The notes: a model not told the origin generated them from the letters alone. Shown: positions 35,234-44,833, counted from the first letter of the stretch. The stretch: 64,000 bases of DNA from Litchfieldella anticariensis FP35 = DSM 16096 (GCF_000409775.1 NZ_KE332388.1:134552-198551); one strand, 5' to 3'. Numbers and translations: made by a program.

Positions 35234-35674
35234 ATGTTCAAATCGTTACTGGTGGCCGTCGACGGCTCGGAAAACGCCAAGAAGGCGCTACGCGTAGCCT
35301 GCGAACTGATCAAGAACAGCGATACCAAACTGCATATCCTGCACATTCCCGAAGCCCTCGCCCACGAGACCACCTTGGTATGGGGAATTGGTGCCATTCC
35401 CCTCGAGGCCAACCCCGAGGACCTGAAACGTGCCGGTACGCAGATCATCGAGAAGGCCAAGGCCAACGCCGAAGAACTAGGTGTCAGCCAGATCGAAACC
35501 CACCTCGATCAAGGCGAGCCGGCACGTACCATCCTGAGCCAGGCCAAGAATTTGGGCGTGGATGCCATCGTCCTTGGCAGCCGCGGCCTTGGCGATCTTG
35601 CCGGATTGGTCATGGGCAGTACGTCGCATAAGGTGACGCATGCGGCCAAGTGTACGGTGATCACGGTGCGTTGA
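35234..35674 (+). CDS. Universal stress protein, UspA family
   Basis: 146 residues from the ATG at 35234. A single Usp domain: FKSLLVAVDGSENAKKALRVA at the start and the ATP-binding motif G-2x-G-9x-G-S/T in SRGLGDLAGLVMGSTSHKV. It is therefore of the ATP-binding kind. Usp proteins help survival under energy or oxygen stress. The upstream FNR/Anr site suggests induction at low oxygen, as known for Anr-controlled Usp genes in Pseudomonas. The protein also resembles TeaD-type Usps, but no TRAP transporter genes are adjacent. Confidence 0.92.
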   Translation: MFKSLLVAVDGSENAKKALRVACELIKNSDTKLHILHIPEALAHETTLVWGIGAIPLEANPEDLKRAGTQIIEKAKANAEELGVSQIETHLDQGEPARTILSQAKNLGVDAIVLGSRGLGDLAGLVMGSTSHKVTHAAKCTVITVR

Positions 35675-35691
35675 GCCCAAGCGGAACGCCG

Positions 35692-35713
35692 GCCGGCTGT
35701 GGAGCCAGCCGGC
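35692..35713. terminator. Stem-loop between convergent usp and gtsD genes
   Basis: GCCGGCTG/CAGCCGGC stem with a 6-base loop in the 43-base gap between convergent stop codons. No long T-tract, so moderate support. Confidence 0.5.
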
Positions 35714-35717
35714 TGTC

Positions 35718-36839
35718 TCATGCCAAGCGCTGTTCAGTTTGCGGATCGAACAGTACCGCCCTTCCCATATCGATGCGCAACGCCAGGCGCTTACCTGCTG
35801 CCACCCGGCACTTGGGCCCAACTCTTGCCGTTACCTCCTTCTCACCCAGCGGCAAACGCAGCAGGATATCGGCGCCAGTAGGCTCGACGACCGTGACCCG
35901 GGCCGAGAATAGTGTGCCTTCGGCATGTTCGCCGAGGCGCTCATCCTCCTCGCTGAAGTGTTCGGGCCGCAGCCCCAGCACGACCTTTCGTCCGACATAC
36001 TCAGCCATCGCCGGCGTCTCATGCGCCTGCGGCCATGGCAACAGCACATCCTCTTCGCCTTGGGTCGAAACACGGAGTCGATAATCGACGGCCTCATGCT
36101 CCAACGTCGCGGTGAGGAAATTCATCGACGGCGAGCCCATGAAACCGGCGACGAACATATCGACCGGATCGTTGTAGACCTCATCGGGGGTGCCGAGCTG
36201 GAGAATGTGGCCGTCGCGCATTACCGCGATGCTGTCGGCGAGCGTCATGGCCTCGATCTGGTCGTGGGTAACATAGACGATAGTAGTACCCAGACGCTGG
36301 TGCAGCTTCTTGATCTCGGTACGCATCTCCACGCGCAGCTTGGCATCCAGGTTGGAGAGCGGTTCGTCGAACAAATAAATCTTGGGTTCGCGGGCAAGCG
36401 CCCTGCCCATCGCCACCCGCTGACGCTGACCACCGGAGAGTTGGGACGGCTTGCGATCGAGCAGATGCGAGATCTGCAGCAGGTCGGCGACGCGCTCCAC
36501 CGCCTCTTCGCGCTCGCGCTTGGGCACCTTGCGCATCTCGAGGCCGAAGGCGATATTCTGGCGAACCGTCATGCTCGGGTAGAGCGCATAGGACTGGAAA
36601 ACCATGGCGATGTCGCGCTCCGCCGGGGTCTGCCAGGTGACATCCTTGCCAGCAATCAGGATCTGACCCGAAGTCACCGGCTCCAGGCCAGCGATAGCGT
36701 TCATCAGGGTCGACTTGCCACAACCCGAGGGGCCGACCAGGATCAGGAATTCACCGGAATCGATAGCCAAGCTGACATCCTTGAGCACCCGGGTGCTGCC
36801 GAAGTCCTTGCGGACCTCACGAATTTCCAATGCGGACAT
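35718..36839 (-). CDS. gtsD: Sugar ABC transporter ATP-binding protein GtsD
   Basis: 373 residues, MalK/UgpC type. Walker [10 protein letters not shown], signature LSGGQRQR, Walker [16 protein letters not shown] and the H-loop VTHDQ are present. A C-terminal regulatory TOBE region ([14 protein letters not shown] ... [20 protein letters not shown]) follows. It powers import by GtsABC. It is the last gene of the minus-strand sugar operon and follows gtsC by 18 bases. The name is chosen from operon order matching Pseudomonas gtsABCD. Confidence 0.9.
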   Translation of the reverse strand: MSALEIREVRKDFGSTRVLKDVSLAIDSGEFLILVGPSGCGKSTLMNAIAGLEPVTSGQILIAGKDVTWQTPAERDIAMVFQSYALYPSMTVRQNIAFGLEMRKVPKREREEAVERVADLLQISHLLDRKPSQLSGGQRQRVAMGRALAREPKIYLFDEPLSNLDAKLRVEMRTEIKKLHQRLGTTIVYVTHDQIEAMTLADSIAVMRDGHILQLGTPDEVYNDPVDMFVAGFMGSPSMNFLTATLEHEAVDYRLRVSTQGEEDVLLPWPQAHETPAMAEYVGRKVVLGLRPEHFSEEDERLGEHAEGTLFSARVTVVEPTGADILLRLPLGEKEVTARVGPKCRVAAGKRLALRIDMGRAVLFDPQTEQRLA

Positions 36840-36857
36840 GTCGGATACCTCTTCTTG

Positions 36858-37736
36858 TTATCCCTTGACCGAGCCGGCGGTAAGCCCTCGGACGAAATAT
36901 TTTCCTGCCAGCACATAGACCACCAGGGTGGGCAATGCGGCGATCATCGCCGCCGCCATGTCGACGTTGTACTCCTTGACGCCGGTGGAGGTGTTGACCA
37001 GGTTGTTGAGCGCCACCGTCACCGGCTGGGTGTCATGGGCCGAGAACGCCACTCCGAACAGAAAGTCGTTCCAGATCTGAGTGAACTGCCAAATCACCGA
37101 GACCACGATGATTGGCTTGGACACCGGCAACAGGATGCGCCAGAAGATACGAAAGAAACCGGCCCCATCCAGCTTGGCCGCCGATACCAACTCGCTGGGC
37201 ACCGATACATAGAAGTTGCGGAAAAACAGCGTGGTGAAGGCGATACCGAAGATCACGTGCACCAGCACCAATCCCGCTCGCGAACTCGAAAGCCCCAACC
37301 AGCCCAGCGTCTGGGCCATTGGCAAGAGCACCACCTGAAAGGGAATGAAACAGCCGAACAGCATCAGCGCAAAGACCAGCTCCGAGCCCTTGAAGCGCCA
37401 CTTGGTCAGCGCATAGCCATTGAGCGCCCCGATGGTGGTGGAGATCAGTACTGCCGGCACCACGATGGCAATGGAGTTGAAGAAGTAGACGCTCACCCCT
37501 TCGCAGCGCATGCCGGTACAAGCCTCGCCCCACGCCTTGGCCCACGGTGCGAAAGTCGGGTCGAGTGGTATTGCGAGCAAGCTGCCGGCACGGATTTCCT
37601 CGAGCGGCTTGATCGAGGTAAACAGCATCACTACCAGCGGCATCAAATAGAACAGTACTGCCAGGATCAGCACGGTATACAGTACTGCCCGTGCCAGACG
37701 CGCTCCCGGGGTGCGTCGACGAATCACATTATCCAT
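36858..37736 (-). CDS. gtsC: Glucose-type ABC transporter permease GtsC
   Basis: 292 residues, MalG type with six helices. Distinctive segments match Pseudomonas GtsC: EACTGMRCEGVSVYFFNSI, TIGALNGYALTKWRFKGSE, GCFIPFQVVLLPMAQTLGWLG and NNLVNTSTGVKEYNVDMAAAMIA. The EAA loop is ELVSAAKLDGAGFFRIFWRI. It forms the inner-membrane channel with GtsB; the reading frames overlap by eight bases, so they are coupled. Confidence 0.92.
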   Translation of the reverse strand: MDNVIRRRTPGARLARAVLYTVLILAVLFYLMPLVVMLFTSIKPLEEIRAGSLLAIPLDPTFAPWAKAWGEACTGMRCEGVSVYFFNSIAIVVPAVLISTTIGALNGYALTKWRFKGSELVFALMLFGCFIPFQVVLLPMAQTLGWLGLSSSRAGLVLVHVIFGIAFTTLFFRNFYVSVPSELVSAAKLDGAGFFRIFWRILLPVSKPIIVVSVIWQFTQIWNDFLFGVAFSAHDTQPVTVALNNLVNTSTGVKEYNVDMAAAMIAALPTLVVYVLAGKYFVRGLTAGSVKG

Positions 37737-38658
37737 GCTTGCGGCTCCGCAATTCCGAGTAGAGATAGGGAATCAAGATTGCCAGCACCCCGCCCAGCAT
37801 CAGCATGGCACTTGCCGACCCCAACCCGATCTGGGCACGAGTGAAGGCATGGGTGTACATGAAGGTCGCCGGTAGGTCGGAGGAGTAACCCGGCCCACCG
37901 CCGGTCAACGCCACCACCAGGTCGAAGCTCTTGATGGCGATGTGCGACAGGATCATCACCGCACTGAACACCACCGGTCGCAGGCAAGGAATCACCACAC
38001 GCCAATAGATGCGCGGCAAGCCCGCACCATCGAGTTGCGCAGCCTTGATGATGCTGTCGTCAATCCCGCGCAGGCCAGCCAGAAACAGCGCCATGACGAA
38101 ACCCGAGGCCTGCCACACGGCGGCGATCACCAGGGTATAGATCGACATCTTCGGGTCGATCAGCCAATCGAAGGTGAAGCTCTCGAAGCCCCAGCCGCGC
38201 ACCATTGCCTGAATGCCCAGCCCGGGATTGAGCAACCACTTCCAGACCACCCCGGTGACGATGAACGATAGCGCCATCGGGTAGAGATAGATCGTGCGCA
38301 ATGCGCCTTCCTGGCGAATTCGCTGGTCGAGAAGAATCGCCAGCAACAGCCCAAGCCCCAAGCAAATGATCACGAACAGGCCACCGAAAATGCCTAGATT
38401 GGTGGCAGCGACCCACCAGCGTTCGTTTTCCATCAGACGTGCATACTGGGCGAAGCCGACGAACTCATAACTCGGCAGCATGCGCGAACTGGTCAGTGAC
38501 AGTATGAAAGTCCACAGCATGAAGCCATAGACGAAGAACAGTGAAATGGCGATGGACGGCGATAGCACCAGGCGCGGCAACCAGGCTTGCAGGCGTGCAG
38601 CGGCCGTCCGTCCCGGTGCAGCGTCCACCGGACGTGTCGAAGTGGTAACGGTCGACAT
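37729..38658 (-). CDS. gtsB: Glucose-type ABC transporter permease GtsB
   Basis: 309 residues from the ATG at 38658, preceded by GAGG; an ATG at 38682 lacks such a site. MalF-type permease: the first helix LVLSPSIAISLFFVYGFMLWTFILSL, then a periplasmic loop with FVGFAQYARLMENERWW, and an EAA loop DSIIKAAQLDGAGLPRIYWRVVIP. The segment VALTGGGPGYSSDLPATFMYTHAF is a family hallmark. It works with GtsC, and lies between gtsA and gtsC in the operon. Confidence 0.92.
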   Translation of the reverse strand: MSTVTTSTRPVDAAPGRTAAARLQAWLPRLVLSPSIAISLFFVYGFMLWTFILSLTSSRMLPSYEFVGFAQYARLMENERWWVAATNLGIFGGLFVIICLGLGLLLAILLDQRIRQEGALRTIYLYPMALSFIVTGVVWKWLLNPGLGIQAMVRGWGFESFTFDWLIDPKMSIYTLVIAAVWQASGFVMALFLAGLRGIDDSIIKAAQLDGAGLPRIYWRVVIPCLRPVVFSAVMILSHIAIKSFDLVVALTGGGPGYSSDLPATFMYTHAFTRAQIGLGSASAMLMLGGVLAILIPYLYSELRSRKHG

Positions 38659-38716
38659 GGGGATAACCTCGCGTGACGCCACGACGCCGCCAACCAGACG
38701 GCGCCATGGACAGGAC

Positions 38717-39991
38717 TCACATGACAGCTTGGGCGGCGCTCACCATACGCTGAGCGGCCTGCTCGGCGCTCATGTCAGGAGAGTTGAAGAAGTTGGTGAC
38801 GACGTCGAAGATCGCCCCCTGAACATCGGAGCGCACGGCCATGCCATGGGCCATGCTGGGCACCAGTCCACCCTCGTCGGCGGTACGTTGGAAGTCCTCG
38901 AGGGATTTCTGGGCACACTGGTCAAACTCGCTCATATCGAGATCGGGGCGTGCTGGAATCGACCCCTTGGCCAGATTGAAGGTTTTCTGGAACTCGGGTT
39001 CCAATACCAAGCGTGCCAGGGTGTGCTGAGCCTCCTGGTCGGCCTCCTCGCTGACGCGGAACATCGCCAGACTGTCGATGTTGAAGGTAAACGAATGCTC
39101 GGTGCCCGGCGCCGGGGCGCACAGGTAGTCCTTGCCGGGCTCGAGCCCCGCCGCTGTGAACTCACCCTTGGCCCAATCCCCCATCAGTTGCATGGCGGCC
39201 TTGCCGCTGATCACCATCGAGGTGGCGATATTCCAGTCGCGGCCGGACATGCCATCGTCCATCAGCTCGCGCATGCGCTTGAAGTTCTCCAACGCCTCGA
39301 TCATCTGCTCACTGCCCAGGGCCTCGGGATCGAGATCGACCATGGTGCGGCGGTAGAAATCGTTGCCGGCGGTTGCCAACAGTACGGTCTCGAATACAGT
39401 GGCGTCCTGCCAGGCTTGGCCGCCATGAGCCAACGGCACGTAACCGGCTTCACGAATCGCCTCACCGGCGGCGAACATCTCGTCGAGCGTGGTGGGCAAT
39501 GCCACCCCGGCCTCTTCGAGCACCTCCGGATTGGCCCACAGCCAATTGACGCGGTGAACGTTGACCGGTACCGCCACGTACTGCCCGTCATGCTTCATCA
39601 CATTGGCAACGACACCCGGCAACTTTTCGTCCCAACCTTCGGATTCAGCGACATCATCGAGACTGCCCAACAGCCCCAGATCGCCCCACTCCTGGATCTC
39701 GGGCCCCTTGATCTGGGCGGCGGAAGGCGGGTTGCCGGACATGGCCCGCGACTTGAGTACCGTCATGGCGGTCTCGCCACCGCCTCCGGCCACGGCAAAA
39801 TCTTCCCAATGATGGCCTTCTTCCTCCACCAACTCCTTGAGAACGTTGGCGGCACGGGCTTCACCACCCGAGGTCCACCAGTGCAGGACCTCGACATCGC
39901 CGGCCTGGGCCTGGGTCGCACCCAGGGTACCGGCGACAGCCAGACCAAGCAGGGTCTTCCTGAGAGTCAGGGGTTGCTTGAATGCGCACAT
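38717..39991 (-). CDS. gtsA: Glucose-type ABC transporter binding protein GtsA
   Basis: 424 residues from the ATG at 39991, with GGAG at a good distance; the ATG at 40006 is an alternative. Signal peptide about 1-25 (LLGLAVAGTLGATQAQAG). Family 1 solute-binding protein: EVLHWWTSGGEARAANVLKELVEEEGHHWEDFAVAGGGGETA, VPVNVHRVNWLWANPEVLEEAG and WAKGEFTAAGLEPGKDYLCAPAPGT match the Pseudomonas glucose/mannose binding protein GtsA. It delivers sugar to GtsBC in the periplasm. Sugar specificity (glucose, mannose or galactose) cannot be settled from the sequence. Confidence 0.9.
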   Translation of the reverse strand: MCAFKQPLTLRKTLLGLAVAGTLGATQAQAGDVEVLHWWTSGGEARAANVLKELVEEEGHHWEDFAVAGGGGETAMTVLKSRAMSGNPPSAAQIKGPEIQEWGDLGLLGSLDDVAESEGWDEKLPGVVANVMKHDGQYVAVPVNVHRVNWLWANPEVLEEAGVALPTTLDEMFAAGEAIREAGYVPLAHGGQAWQDATVFETVLLATAGNDFYRRTMVDLDPEALGSEQMIEALENFKRMRELMDDGMSGRDWNIATSMVISGKAAMQLMGDWAKGEFTAAGLEPGKDYLCAPAPGTEHSFTFNIDSLAMFRVSEEADQEAQHTLARLVLEPEFQKTFNLAKGSIPARPDLDMSEFDQCAQKSLEDFQRTADEGGLVPSMAHGMAVRSDVQGAIFDVVTNFFNSPDMSAEQAAQRMVSAAQAVM

Positions 39992-40030
39992 AGGGCGTGT
40001 CTCCATTTATTGTTGATTATCTCGTCGATT

Positions 40031-40061
40031 GTCATGAGCCGTATCCGGAACGGCTCATGAC
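40031..40061. promoter_or_regulatory. Inverted repeat upstream of gtsA
   Basis: A perfect 11-base inverted repeat (40031-40041 with 40051-40061, arm GTCATGAGCCG) with a 9-base spacer lies in the gap between the AGE gene and gtsA. It could be an operator for GltR or another regulator, or a processing hairpin. No T-tract follows, so a terminator is less likely. Confidence 0.5.
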
Positions 40062-40122
40062 ACGCTAGCGCATTCAAGGCCTCAAGAGGGGTTACCTAGT
40101 GCTGGATAATATTGCGGCTTTA

Positions 40123-41322
40123 TTACGAAGCTGAAACATTCCCTCGCGACAGGGTCTCGATCACGTCGTAGCACGCCCCCATGGTGTGGTAGTCGACCTT
40201 CCCGGCAGGGCTCTTCTCATCAGAGTAACGTTGATTGTCGGGACTCAGGATGCGGTACCAGGCGCCATGCTGGTGATCGATCATGTGCCGCCAACTAAAG
40301 TCCCACAGCCGCTCGTACCAACGCCAGAAACGCCGCTCGCCGGTACGGTTGCCGAGCATTGCCGCGGCCGCCAGACTCTCGGCCTGCACCCAGAAATACT
40401 TGTCGCCATCGAAGATGTTGCCCTCGAGATCGAGGCCATAGACCAGCCCTCCGTGCTCGGTGTCCCAGCCGGCCTCGACACTGGTGAGGAACAAGCGACA
40501 CGCCGTCGGCAGCAACCAAGCTTGGGGGCAGCGTCGATCCAACATCAGCAGCAACTTGGCCCACTCCGTCTGGTGGCCGACTTGATAGCCCCACGGGCGG
40601 AACAGATGACGCGGGTTGTCACGGTGATAATCCAGGTCCAGACGCCACTGACGATCGTAATGCTCCCAGATCCAGCCCCTATCCTGCTCATCCTGTCCCG
40701 CCTGGCGCAAACAGATCGCCTGGGCCACTTGCAGCGCCCGCGTCAGGAACTGCTCGTCACCGGTGGCGTCGAATGCCGCGATCAACGCCTCGCAACTGTG
40801 CATGTTGGCGTTCTGGCCACGGTAGTCGGAAGCGCGCCAGTGGCGATCCGCCTCATCAGCATAAAGTTGCCATTGCGGTTCCCAGAAGTGTCGTGTCTGG
40901 AGTTCATGCACGGCATAGAGGCCATCACGCGCCTCCTCGATACCGGTCTTGAGTGCCGTGGCATAGGCCAGCAGCACGAAGGCCAGTCCATAGCAATGAT
41001 TGGTGTCGTCCTCGACCTGCCCATCGCGCAGCGTCCAGGCATAACCTTGATAATCGCTCTGGAAATGCACCTGCTCAAGATACTTCAGACCATGGCGTGC
41101 CCAGCGCAGATATTCCGGTCGTTGGAAATACTCGCCGTAGCGAGCATAGGTGAAAACGAAACGTGCGCTAGAGACCAAGTGACGATGGTGGCGGTCGTAG
41201 ATCTCGCCGTCATCGCGCAGGTAATGGAAGAACCCGCCATGCGGATCAATGGCCCGTGGGTGATAGAAAGCCATGGTCTTGCGGATATGGCTTTCGAGAA
41301 AGGCGATATCGTAGACGTTCAT
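40123..41322 (-). CDS. AGE-family sugar isomerase/epimerase, probable mannose isomerase
   Basis: 399 residues from the ATG at 41322 with AAGGA upstream. The (alpha/alpha)6 barrel family of N-acylglucosamine 2-epimerase; catalytic-type His are visible at His175 (GQNANMHSCEAL), His250 (GYQVGHQTEWAKLL) and His379 (KVDYHTMGACYDV). This pattern fits the YihS/mannose isomerase branch (D-mannose to D-fructose) more than N-acetylglucosamine epimerases. Lying between gtrS and gtsA, it may convert the sugar imported by Gts. It is cytoplasmic; no signal peptide. Confidence 0.82.
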   Translation of the reverse strand: MNVYDIAFLESHIRKTMAFYHPRAIDPHGGFFHYLRDDGEIYDRHHRHLVSSARFVFTYARYGEYFQRPEYLRWARHGLKYLEQVHFQSDYQGYAWTLRDGQVEDDTNHCYGLAFVLLAYATALKTGIEEARDGLYAVHELQTRHFWEPQWQLYADEADRHWRASDYRGQNANMHSCEALIAAFDATGDEQFLTRALQVAQAICLRQAGQDEQDRGWIWEHYDRQWRLDLDYHRDNPRHLFRPWGYQVGHQTEWAKLLLMLDRRCPQAWLLPTACRLFLTSVEAGWDTEHGGLVYGLDLEGNIFDGDKYFWVQAESLAAAAMLGNRTGERRFWRWYERLWDFSWRHMIDHQHGAWYRILSPDNQRYSDEKSPAGKVDYHTMGACYDVIETLSRGNVSAS

Positions 41323-41448
41323 GGATCGCATCCTTGTGGTTCTAGCAAAGTGGAGGTTCTAGCAAAGGAGTGGCAGGAATAGCATCAGACTACCCGATCG
41401 CCGCTGTCCTCCTGTGTTTCCTAATGCTGCAAAGTGTTGCAAGACCGG

Positions 41449-42921
41449 TCACTGGTGAGGAAATTCGAGGGTGACGACTAGCCCCCCATCGGGATGATTG
41501 CCCAACATTAGCTCGCCACCGTGAGCGCGTACGATATGGCGCGCGATGCCCAGCCCCAGACCACTGCCACCAGTGTGGCGGCTGCGCGATGGCTCCAGCC
41601 GCACGAAAGGCTCGAAGACCCGCTGGCACTGGGCGTCGGGAATACCCGGGCCATGATCGCGAATCGTGATAGTCAGATTCTGTTCGTCGTCAACAAGGAC
41701 CACTTCGGCCCGTCGGCCATAGAAAATGGCATTTTCCAACAGGTTGCCCAGACAACGCTTGAAAGCCAACGGCTTGACCGCCAGCGGTGCCGCCTCCCCC
41801 TCGATACTCACTTTCCCATTATGCAGACGCAGTTCATCGGCCAGATCGTTCAGCACTCGGCACGGATCGATACGCTCGATGTTTTCATGCAGGTCCAACC
41901 CTTTGACCGAGGCCAGTGCTCCTTTGACCAATAGATCCAGTTCGTCCAATGCCGCACAGAAGCGTTCGCGTTGTATCTCGTCGTCGAGCATCTCGGCACG
42001 CAGACGCATGCGGGTAATGGGGGTCTTCAAGTCGTGGGAAATCGCCGAAAACAGCCGCTCGCGCTCCTCGACCTGCTGACGGATACGCTCTTGCATGCGA
42101 TTGAAAGCCTGGGTGGTATCGAGAGTCTCACGGGGGCCACGCTCCGGTAACGGAGGAGTATCCAAGTCATCGCCTAGCTGTCGCGCCGCCCGTGCCAGTC
42201 GCGCCAGGGGACGAGTTACGCTACGAATACCCAGCAGTGAGAGACCGATTACCGCCAGTAGCACGATCACGGCGGCGAACAAGCGATCTTCGGATAGCCA
42301 AGCATGCTCGTTGAACAGATCCGGCACCGGCAGCAACGTTGCCACGTAGAGCCAGGACTCCGGCTCGAGTTGTAGTTGCACCACCAGTATCGGTGGTTCC
42401 AGCGGATCCAACAGCAGGCTGTAGTGCCCCCAGCGCGGTGGCAAGTCGCGAAGCAATACTTCGTTGTTGAGCAGGCGTAAGTCTTCGGGATACGAGAACT
42501 CCACCAAAGCTTCACGCACCCCGAGCTCCGACTCCAGCACCCGTTGGAAGTTGTTCACCACTAGTGTCTTGGCCGGGCCGTCACCGATATCGCGAATGGG
42601 AATGCGATGGTCGTTGATACTGACGAAGAACCGCGTACCGCCCATATCGCGTAGCTGATCCAGCACGATATGTCGGTACTCGTACGGCAAGGAACGGAAG
42701 AAGCGCACGGTGGAGGCAACGCTGTACGCCACGTTGTTCGACAACTCGTCGATTTGCTTCAATTGGCTGGAGCGCGCCTGGGCGGTCCAGATGGCGTAGC
42801 TGGAAAGCTGGGCACCCAGCACGCCGACGATCATGATCAATACGAAGCGACCGCGCAGCGTGCGCGGCAGGTAACGCGCGAGACGCCGCCGCAGGCGACG
42901 CCCAAGCCCCACATCACTCAC
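41449..42921 (-). CDS. gtrS: Sensor histidine kinase of the glucose system, GtrS-like
   Basis: 490 residues from the GTG at 42921, whose GTGA overlaps the regulator stop by four bases. Helix 1 is GRFVLIMIVGVLGAQLSSYAIW; a periplasmic sensor of about 160 residues follows; helix 2 is AAVIVLLAVIGLSLLGI. A HAMP linker follows (RSVTRPLARLARAARQLGDDL). The H-box gives phospho-acceptor His296 (FSAISHDLKTPITRM), and the ATPase domain has the N-box NLLENAIFYG and G-boxes DHGPGIP and GSGLGLGIA. In Pseudomonas, GtrS controls glucose uptake through GltR beside gtsABCD, as here. Confidence 0.85.
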   Translation of the reverse strand: MSDVGLGRRLRRRLARYLPRTLRGRFVLIMIVGVLGAQLSSYAIWTAQARSSQLKQIDELSNNVAYSVASTVRFFRSLPYEYRHIVLDQLRDMGGTRFFVSINDHRIPIRDIGDGPAKTLVVNNFQRVLESELGVREALVEFSYPEDLRLLNNEVLLRDLPPRWGHYSLLLDPLEPPILVVQLQLEPESWLYVATLLPVPDLFNEHAWLSEDRLFAAVIVLLAVIGLSLLGIRSVTRPLARLARAARQLGDDLDTPPLPERGPRETLDTTQAFNRMQERIRQQVEERERLFSAISHDLKTPITRMRLRAEMLDDEIQRERFCAALDELDLLVKGALASVKGLDLHENIERIDPCRVLNDLADELRLHNGKVSIEGEAAPLAVKPLAFKRCLGNLLENAIFYGRRAEVVLVDDEQNLTITIRDHGPGIPDAQCQRVFEPFVRLEPSRSRHTGGSGLGLGIARHIVRAHGGELMLGNHPDGGLVVTLEFPHQ

Positions 42922-43640
42922 TGCAAGGCTTCCACCTGGGACGCCAGCACATAGCCAGCACCGCGCACAGTGCGGATCAACTGCGAATGCTGGGCGTCCT
43001 CGCCGAGACGTTGACGCAGACGGCACACATGCACGTCGATAGAGCGGTCGAGCGGTGGTGCCGGACGTCCACGACTGAGGTCGAACAGTGCTTCACGCGA
43101 CAGTACCTGTTCAGGATGCTCTAGGAACACTTGCAATAGCTGGAAATCGGCCCCTGAAAGCGGGCTGCGCTCTCCATGACGATCGATCAATTCACGAGTC
43201 ACGCGGTCCAGTCGCCAATCGCCGAACGCCACCAGACGCGCATGCGCCGGGCCCTCGTGAGCCGTGCTGCGGGTACGGCGTAATACGGCCTTGATCCGCG
43301 CCAGAAGCTCACGGGGGTTGAAAGGCTTGCCCAGGTAGTCGTCGGCACCCAATTCCAAGCCGAGGATGCGATCCATCTCATCGGCACTCGCCGTCAGCAT
43401 GATAATCGGCACCTCGCTGGTGCGGCGTACTTCGCGGCAGATAGTGAAGCCGTCGTCACCGGGCAGCATGATATCGACGATCAACAGGTCGGGCGCTTCC
43501 CGGGCCAGTAGGCATCTCAATTCCTGGGCATCTTCGGCTACCAAGGCACGATAACCATGGCGACCGAGATAATCAGCCAGCAGTTCGCGGATTTCGGGGT
43601 CATCGTCGACCACGATCAGGGTGGCAGGTGTCGTTGTCAT
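42918..43640 (-). CDS. gltR: OmpR-type response regulator of the glucose system, GltR-like
   Basis: 240 residues. The receiver domain (1 to about 118) has the acidic pocket VVDDD, phospho-acceptor Asp56 (LLIVDIMLPGDDG), the Thr in MLTASA and Lys in LGKPFNPRE. The C-terminal winged helix (GDWRLDRVTREL ... RSIDVHVCRLRQRLGEDAQHSQLIRTVRGAGYVL) is of OmpR type. GltR represses or de-represses glucose uptake genes according to GtrS. It starts the operon gltR-gtrS-AGE-gtsABCD, the Pseudomonas order plus an inserted AGE enzyme. Confidence 0.88.
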   Translation of the reverse strand: MTTTPATLIVVDDDPEIRELLADYLGRHGYRALVAEDAQELRCLLAREAPDLLIVDIMLPGDDGFTICREVRRTSEVPIIMLTASADEMDRILGLELGADDYLGKPFNPRELLARIKAVLRRTRSTAHEGPAHARLVAFGDWRLDRVTRELIDRHGERSPLSGADFQLLQVFLEHPEQVLSREALFDLSRGRPAPPLDRSIDVHVCRLRQRLGEDAQHSQLIRTVRGAGYVLASQVEALQ

Positions 43641-43775
43641 GATAGGCCAAGGCTGGCGAATGGGAGCTGGTCGCGTATTGTTATCGTCTAGTTACCTGAT
43701 CCCGATAATGGGTGAAGCCTATTAGCCCGACAAGATGCTTGCGACCAAGGTGGTAGGCTGACGCTCGCCAACGAA

Positions 43776-44573
43776 TCAAAGACCAAAGTGCTCGCACAAC
43801 AACCTGGCCACCGCCAACTCGTCATGTCGGCCAATGCGCGTCGCCCGCGGGACCTGACCCGGTAGATCAGGATGAGCATTGGCCATCACGAAAGCATGGC
43901 CAGCGAGATTCAGCATCTCGGTATCGTTAAGGTTGTCGCCAAAGGCCAGGCACTCTTGCGGCGTCAATTCCAGAACATCAAGCAAGTGTTGCAGTGCCGT
44001 ACCCTTGTTGACGCCCTGAGCCATGACCTCCAGGGAATCGACCATCGAGTAAGTCACGTGCAACCGCTCACCATGGCGGAAACGCACATTGCCCTCGAGT
44101 TGCGAGAGCAACTCAGGTTCGCCGATATACAGCACCTTGCCAATCCCCTCGCCGTTCAAGGCATCGAAATCCGTGACCCGGTAGCCGAAACCGGTATGCG
44201 CATGCAATTCGAGCAGTTCCGGCATCGGGGAATCGATCAACCAGTGGTCATCGCTGTACAGATTTAGACGCACCGCCTTGGGGCGCTCGAGGTTGATCAA
44301 TTCACGCACCAAGGTTTCGTCAAGGCGCTTGGCCAAGAGCAACGTGTCGTCGGGAGCGTGCAGATAGGCACCGTTGGTGCTGATGATGTGCGCAGCCACA
44401 CCCAACCTGTCACGAATGGCCAAAATATCCCGGTAGTGACGACCAGAGGCAATGGCCAGGTGATGACCTTGTGCCTCGAGAGCACGGAAAGTGTCGACGG
44501 TCTGCGGATCCAGGTCATGGTTGGCATTGAGCAGGGTGCGGTCGAGGTCGGTAACGATCAAGCGGGGCGTCAT
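43776..44573 (-). CDS. HAD-superfamily (Cof-type) phosphatase
   Basis: 265 residues. Motif I is IVTDLDRTLLN, with both Asp present but an Arg where most members have Gly; motif II is the Ser/Thr in IASGRHY, and motif IV is AFGDNLNDTEML. An IIB cap lies between, so this is a Cof/YidA-type sugar phosphatase or similar. Such enzymes hydrolyse phosphate esters in the cytoplasm with broad range. The substrate is unknown; the neighbouring sugar operon is separated by 135 bases and likely independent. Confidence 0.87.
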   Translation of the reverse strand: MTPRLIVTDLDRTLLNANHDLDPQTVDTFRALEAQGHHLAIASGRHYRDILAIRDRLGVAAHIISTNGAYLHAPDDTLLLAKRLDETLVRELINLERPKAVRLNLYSDDHWLIDSPMPELLELHAHTGFGYRVTDFDALNGEGIGKVLYIGEPELLSQLEGNVRFRHGERLHVTYSMVDSLEVMAQGVNKGTALQHLLDVLELTPQECLAFGDNLNDTEMLNLAGHAFVMANAHPDLPGQVPRATRIGRHDELAVARLLCEHFGL

Positions 44574-44833
44574 GCACGGTCCCTGTAGGTAGTCGCTCAG
44601 TGCTTCAGCCTACCGCATCTCGGGTGGTCAGCGACAGAGGGCACGCCGGTCAGACGTCGAGGATGGGGATATCATCGTAAGGCATCGTTCCCCTAGGGAG
44701 TGAGTTCGACCATGAAGTCGTATGAAATATCAAAGATTTTGTACCTTGGTCGAAGCCCCCCGCTCTCTGCACAATGTCCTGCCACACTGGCAGCATGTAT
44801 GACGACACTCGTATGCGGAAAGGAGATGCAACG

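Noticed and set aside
35925-37844. 639-codon plus-strand open frame
   Set aside because: Antisense to gtsD and gtsC, which have full family motifs; the translation is His/Gln/Arg-rich without structure.
38546-40060. 504-codon plus-strand open frame
   Set aside because: Opposite gtsA, which carries a signal peptide and a solute-binding fold; no independent evidence.
40186-41382. 398-codon plus-strand open frame
   Set aside because: Opposite the AGE isomerase gene with its three catalytic-type His.
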